DNA of 64,000 nt from NCBI RefSeq assembly GCF_002090175.1, contig NZ_BBRN01000004.1, forward strand, positions 620,001-684,000. Reading direction: 5' to 3'. Both the position numbers and the translations under genes were made by a program. Numbering within the stretch: position 1 is the stretch's first letter; each line of letters opens with the position of its first letter. Shown here piece by piece: positions 60,838-64,000 of this stretch. The notes beneath the pieces were generated by a model, which searched no databases, was not told where the DNA came from, and worked only from the letters and a program-made list of their open reading frames with translations. The DNA is from Demequina sp. NBRC 110057 (lineage in GTDB: Bacteria > Actinomycetota > Actinomycetes > Actinomycetales > Demequinaceae).

Positions 60838-61519
60838 CCTCGCCCAGCTCGTCGATCACCCGGCCGGCGGCGACCTCGCTCAAGGTGTCCACCGTCCAGC
60901 CGGCGAGCGAGCGCACGCGGGTGAGGCCCGCGCGCGCCTCGAGCGGGACAAGGCGACGCACGCCGACGGTCTTCGCCCCGGAGCTCCACGCGGAGCCGAC
61001 GCCCGACGGCGAGTCCTCGACCGCGACGCACTCCTCGATCGCGACGCCGAGCTCGCTCGCGGCGGTGAGGTAGGCCTCGGGGTCCGGCTTGCCGCGGCTC
61101 ACCCTGTCCCCCGTCACCACCACGGCGAACGCGTCGGGAACCGAGGCGAGGAAAGCATCGGCCAGGCGCGTGTAGGACATCGTCACGAGTGCACACGGGA
61201 TGCCGGCGGCGACCGTCTCCGCGAGCAGTCGCTGAGCGTCCTCCTGCCATGGCACGTGCGCGCGCACCTGCTCGCTCACGCGGGCGAGCAGGAAGTCCGT
61301 GATGTCCTCGAGCGGCAGGTCGACGCCGCGATCGCGAAGCACCTGCGCCGACACCGTCAGCGGGTTGCCCACGAGCCCCAGCCCGTCCTCGTGCGTCCAC
61401 TCGACGCCGAAGCGCCGTGCGAGCTCGGTCTCGGCGCCGATCCAGTACGGCTCGGAGTCGATCAGTGTGCCGTCCATATCCCACAGGACGGCGGCGGGCG
61501 AGGCTGCGTGCGTAGTCAC
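60830..61519 (-). CDS. HAD-superfamily phosphatase (beta-phosphoglucomutase-like)
   Basis: A 229-aa cytosolic HAD hydrolase. Motif I VLWDMDGTLIDSEPYW near residue 10 holds the nucleophile; motif II is in CALVTMSYTRL near 107; motif III Lys is in SRGKPDPEAYL near 136; motif IV is EECVAVEDSPSGVGSAWSSG near 152. The long cap between residues 20 and 85 is of the C1 type. The substrate is not predictable. Start at the GTG at 61519, 8 nt after a TAGACT box. An orthologue near PAC2 and the nuclease is common in actinobacteria. Confidence 0.87.
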   Translation of the reverse strand: MTTHAASPAAVLWDMDGTLIDSEPYWIGAETELARRFGVEWTHEDGLGLVGNPLTVSAQVLRDRGVDLPLEDITDFLLARVSEQVRAHVPWQEDAQRLLAETVAAGIPCALVTMSYTRLADAFLASVPDAFAVVVTGDRVSRGKPDPEAYLTAASELGVAIEECVAVEDSPSGVGSAWSSGAKTVGVRRLVPLEARAGLTRVRSLAGWTVDTLSEVAAGRVIDELGEDA

Positions 61520-61527
61520 GGGGCCCG

Positions 61528-61533
61528 AGTCTA
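61528..61533 (-). promoter_or_regulatory. Predicted -10 box of the HAD phosphatase gene (leaderless)
   Basis: TAGACT on the minus strand ends 8 nt before the GTG. It overlaps the opposite-strand -10 at 61532-61537, so only one of the two promoters can be open at a time. Confidence 0.55.
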
Positions 61534-61537
61534 GGCT
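61532..61537 (+). promoter_or_regulatory. Predicted -10 box of the PAC2 gene (leaderless)
   Basis: TAGGCT ends 6 nt before the ATG at 61544 and shares its first two bases with the divergent -10. Confidence 0.55.
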
Positions 61538-61543
61538 GGGCGG

Positions 61544-62401
61544 ATGGACACGGAGGATCAGGAGCCCACGCTCGGTGCCGACGAGACGGTCATGCTCGCG
61601 GCGTTCGAGGGCTGGAACGACGCGGGCTCGTCCGCGTCCGCGGCGCTCGACCACCTGGCGACGTGGTGGCAGGCGCGCGAGCACGCCGCCCTCGACCCCG
61701 AGGACTATCACGACTTCCAAGTGAGCAGGCCGACCATCTCGCGGATGCCCTCGGGCGATCGCGTGGTGTCGTGGCCGGGCACCGTGCTGTCGACGGCGGA
61801 CCCCGAGGGTGGCCCGCGCATCGTGGTGGCCCGCGGCATCGAGCCGTCCATGCGGTGGCGGTCGTTCTGCGCGGAGGTGCTCGACCACGCCGAGGACCTT
61901 GGCGTCACCACTCTCGTCACCGTAGGTGCGCTGCTCGTCGACGTCCCGCATACCCGCCCGCTGCCCACGTTCGTCACGAGCGAGGACGACGACGCGCGCG
62001 AGGAGTTCGGCCTGGAGCGCTCCGACTACGAGGGCCCCACGGGCATCGTCGGCGTCCTCGGGCATGAGGCGCAACTGCGCGGCATCCGCGTGCTCAGCGT
62101 GTGGGTGGGGGTCCCCCACTACATCGCCCACCCGCCGAGCCCCAAGGCCACGGCGGCGCTGCTGACCCAGCTGGAGCGCCTCATCGGCGTGTCGATCGAC
62201 CTTGGCGACCTTCCCGAGGAGGTCGACGCGTGGCAGCGCGGCGCCGACGAGCTGGCGTCCGAGGACGACGAGATCGCGGAGCACGTCCGCCAGCTCGAGG
62301 CGCTCATGGACGAGACGAGCCTGCCGGAGGCGTCGGGCGACGCGATCGCCGCGGAGTTCGAGCGCTTCCTGCGCCGACGCGACGGCGGCACCTCGAAGTA
62401 G
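61544..62401 (+). CDS. PAC2 family protein
   Basis: A 285-aa member of the PAC2 family (named for a eukaryotic proteasome assembly chaperone). Family features are MLAAFEGWNDAGSSASAALDHL near residue 16, VVARGIEPSMRWRSF near 91, VGALLVDVPHTRP near 126, GVLGHEAQLRGI near 168 and SVWVGVPHYIAHPPSPKAT near 185. The last about 70 residues are acidic. In actinobacteria it tends to lie near the pupylation genes; its function there is not established. It is convergent with uppP. Confidence 0.88.
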   Translation: MDTEDQEPTLGADETVMLAAFEGWNDAGSSASAALDHLATWWQAREHAALDPEDYHDFQVSRPTISRMPSGDRVVSWPGTVLSTADPEGGPRIVVARGIEPSMRWRSFCAEVLDHAEDLGVTTLVTVGALLVDVPHTRPLPTFVTSEDDDAREEFGLERSDYEGPTGIVGVLGHEAQLRGIRVLSVWVGVPHYIAHPPSPKATAALLTQLERLIGVSIDLGDLPEEVDAWQRGADELASEDDEIAEHVRQLEALMDETSLPEASGDAIAAEFERFLRRRDGGTSK

Positions 62402-62420
62402 GCGCCGCGCGTCTGCCCCG

Positions 62421-63281
62421 CTAGATAGCGGGGATCACCCCGGCGCCCAGCAGGATGAGGATGAGCGCCGCGAAGCCGATGCGGTACCAGACGAACGGCC
62501 AGAACGTGTGGTGCGTGATCAGCTTCAGGAACCACACGATCACCACGTAGCCCACCGCGAAGGACACGAGGGTCGCGATCACGGTGTTGGCCATGCCTGG
62601 TCCGCCTGCCGCGGTGAGTTCGTCGGTGTTGGTGACGAGCTCGAGTCCCGCGGAGCCGATCACCGCGGGGATCGCGAGCAGGAACGAGTAGCGCGCCGCC
62701 GCCTCACGGGTGAGGCCGAGGAACAGGCCCATCGAGATGGTGCCGCCGGAGCGGGACACGCCGGGGATCAGCGCCATCGCCTGGGCGAGGCCCAGCAGCC
62801 ATGCGTCCTTGCCGCGCAGGGACTCGAGTTCGCGCGTGCGCCTGCCGACCTTGTCTGCCCAGCCGAGGACCAGGCCGAAGATCACGAGCACGGCCGCGGT
62901 GATGTAGAGGTTGCGCAGGTGCCCCTCGATGGCGTCCTTGAAGATGAGGCCGAGCACCACGATGGGGATCGAGCCGAGGATGACCCACCAGCCCATCAGC
63001 GCATCGGGGCTGCCCTTGCCGAAGCGGTGGGCGCGGTCGGCGCCGTTGCGGCCGAACAGGGCGCCGAACCACGCCGAGATGATGCGGGCGATGTCCTTGC
63101 GGAAGTACAGCAGTACCGCCGCCTCGGTGCCCAGCTGGATGATCGCGGTGAACGCGGCTCCGGGGTCGGCACCGTGGGGCAGCAGCGGCCCCACCACGCG
63201 AATGTGGGCGCTCGACGAGATCGGAAGGAACTCCGTCAGCGCCTGCACCAGCCCGAGGATGACTGCTTCCCACCAACCCAT
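62421..63281 (-). CDS. uppP: Undecaprenyl-diphosphatase UppP
   Basis: Membrane phosphatase that recycles undecaprenyl diphosphate for cell-wall synthesis (BacA/UppP). The ATG at 63281 gives 286 aa with about eight helices. The catalytic motifs are QALTEFLPISSSAHIRVVG near residue 13 and LIPGVSRSGGTISMGLFLGL near 170. Start chosen because TAGCCT ends 7 nt upstream and the family N-terminus MGWWEAVILGLVQ begins there. Confidence 0.95.
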   Translation of the reverse strand: MGWWEAVILGLVQALTEFLPISSSAHIRVVGPLLPHGADPGAAFTAIIQLGTEAAVLLYFRKDIARIISAWFGALFGRNGADRAHRFGKGSPDALMGWWVILGSIPIVVLGLIFKDAIEGHLRNLYITAAVLVIFGLVLGWADKVGRRTRELESLRGKDAWLLGLAQAMALIPGVSRSGGTISMGLFLGLTREAAARYSFLLAIPAVIGSAGLELVTNTDELTAAGGPGMANTVIATLVSFAVGYVVIVWFLKLITHHTFWPFVWYRIGFAALILILLGAGVIPAI

Positions 63282-63288
63282 GGCCGCA

Positions 63289-63294
63289 AGGCTA
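63289..63294 (-). promoter_or_regulatory. Predicted -10 box of uppP (leaderless)
   Basis: TAGCCT on the minus strand ends 7 nt before the uppP ATG. Confidence 0.5.
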
Positions 63295-63335
63295 GCGCCC
63301 GCGCGTCGCATCCCAGAGCACGCGCCCAGATTCGA

Positions 63336-63341
63336 TAGGTT
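63336..63341 (+). promoter_or_regulatory. Predicted -10 box of the aldo/keto reductase gene (leaderless)
   Basis: TAGGTT ends 7 nt before the ATG at 63349; it is divergent from the uppP promoter with 67 bp between the starts. Confidence 0.55.
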
Positions 63342-63348
63342 CGCCTGC

Positions 63349-64000
63349 ATGGAACGGGCACGTGTCGGAAGTAGCGGTCTCGAGGTGTCGCGACTCGCGC
63401 TCGGCACGATGACGTGGTCGCGCGATACCGGCGCGGACGAGGCGGGCCAGCAGCTCGACGCGTTCCTCGACGCCGGCGGCACCCTTCTCGACACCGCCGC
63501 GTCATACGCGGATGGCGGCTCGGAGGCCCTCATCGGGTCGATGCTGGGCGGCACCATCGCCCGCGGCGAGGTGCAGATCTGCACCAAGGCCGGCATCCGG
63601 CGCACGGAGCGCGGCGGCGTGGTCGACGCGTCGCGGGACACCCTGCTGAGCACGCTCGACGCGTCGCTGACGAGGCTCGGGACTGACCACGTGGACCTGT
63701 GGCTCGTGCACGCCTTCGACCCCGCCACGCCTCTCGAGGAGACGCTTCACGCCCTCGAGATTGCCGCCAACACCGGCCGCGCAAGGTACGTCGGCGTTTC
63801 GAACTTCCCCGGGTGGGCGATGGCGCGCATCGCGACGCTCGCGACGGGACGCCCGTCCATCGCGGCGACGCAGGTGGAGTACTCGCTACTCGAGCGCGGC
63901 ATCGAGCGCGAGGTGCTGCCCGCCGCGCAGGCGCTCGGCATGGGAGTCCTCGGCTGGTCGCCTCTGGGACGCGGGGTCCTCACCGGCAAGTACCGTGACG
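63349..64000 (+). CDS. Aldo/keto reductase, N-terminal part (cut by window edge)
   Basis: NADPH-dependent oxidoreductase of the AKR superfamily; 217 codons are visible and the frame is open at base 64000. It starts MERARVGSSGLEVSRLALGTMTW. The catalytic tetrad is present: Asp and Tyr in GGTLLDTAASYADGGSE, Lys in VQICTKAGI, His in DLWLVHAFDP. Later signatures GRARYVGVSNFPGW and LGWSPLGRGVLTGKY also match. The substrate is unknown. Confidence 0.92.
   Translation, partial: MERARVGSSGLEVSRLALGTMTWSRDTGADEAGQQLDAFLDAGGTLLDTAASYADGGSEALIGSMLGGTIARGEVQICTKAGIRRTERGGVVDASRDTLLSTLDASLTRLGTDHVDLWLVHAFDPATPLEETLHALEIAANTGRARYVGVSNFPGWAMARIATLATGRPSIAATQVEYSLLERGIEREVLPAAQALGMGVLGWSPLGRGVLTGKYRD

Noticed and set aside
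61709-62401. PAC2 protein as evidence for a proteasome
   Set aside because: The name is historical; PAC2-family proteins occur in bacteria without proteasomes, so it does not support one here.

Overview
The window is 64 kb of very GC-rich (about 70 %) chromosome from a high-GC Gram-positive bacterium. WhiA, RbpA, OpcA, an ANTAR regulator, the Pup/PafA/Dop/ARC pupylation genes, an HGxxPAAW protein and the order hisI-trpE...trpCBA-lgt together point to Actinomycetota. I would place it tentatively in Micrococcales (Cellulomonas/Demequina-like); no rRNA is present to settle this. Almost everything is housekeeping. There is no prophage, insertion sequence, CRISPR array or obvious island.

Layout. 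1-3.5 kb: oxidative pentose phosphate operon (end of tkt, zwf, opcA, pgl). 3.6-7.8 kb, minus strand: SelW-like protein, rbpA, secG and the gap-pgk-tpiA glycolytic cluster. 8-15.6 kb, minus: whiA-yvcK-rapZ-uvrC, then uvrA with a perfect LexA box. 15.7-25.5 kb: YciI-like protein, then terC, uvrB, coaE, rpsA, pfkA and polA on the minus strand. 25.6-31.3 kb: a hotdog thioesterase, livHMGF on the plus strand, and a convergent livK binding-protein gene. 31.5-34.3 kb: ANTAR response regulator, a tRNA with Leu anticodon, methylglyoxal synthase, pyruvate kinase. 34.3-51.9 kb, minus: gltBD, lgt, trpA-trpB-trpC, three small membrane proteins, trpE, hisI, a heterodimeric ABC exporter and hisF. 51.9-57.5 kb, minus: FKBP lipoprotein, pafA, pup, dop, arc. 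57.5-64 kb: tRNA m1A methyltransferase, site-2 protease, RecB-like nuclease, HAD phosphatase, PAC2 protein, uppP and the start of an aldo/keto reductase.

How the genes fit together. Central carbon flux dominates: G6PDH with its OpcA partner, 6-phosphogluconolactonase, PFK, TIM, PGK, GAPDH and PK, plus the methylglyoxal bypass enzyme. YvcK and RapZ sit with whiA. All three uvr genes lie within 9 kb. Glutamate synthase, histidine and tryptophan genes form a nitrogen/amino-acid block.

Most notable observations. (1) The pupylation cluster has no 20S proteasome genes (prcBA) between pup and pafA, and ARC lacks the C-terminal tail that docks on the proteasome. (2) pafA has no ATG/GTG/TTG codon upstream of its essential N-terminal motif. 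(3) The nonamer GCATCGGCC/GGCCGATGC occurs at least 31 times, against about 2 expected by composition, partly through otherwise disfavoured codons. (4) At least 14 genes have a TAnnnT -10 box 6-8 nt before the start codon, implying leaderless mRNAs. (5) Two copies of a 61-bp double-palindrome element follow minus-strand genes.
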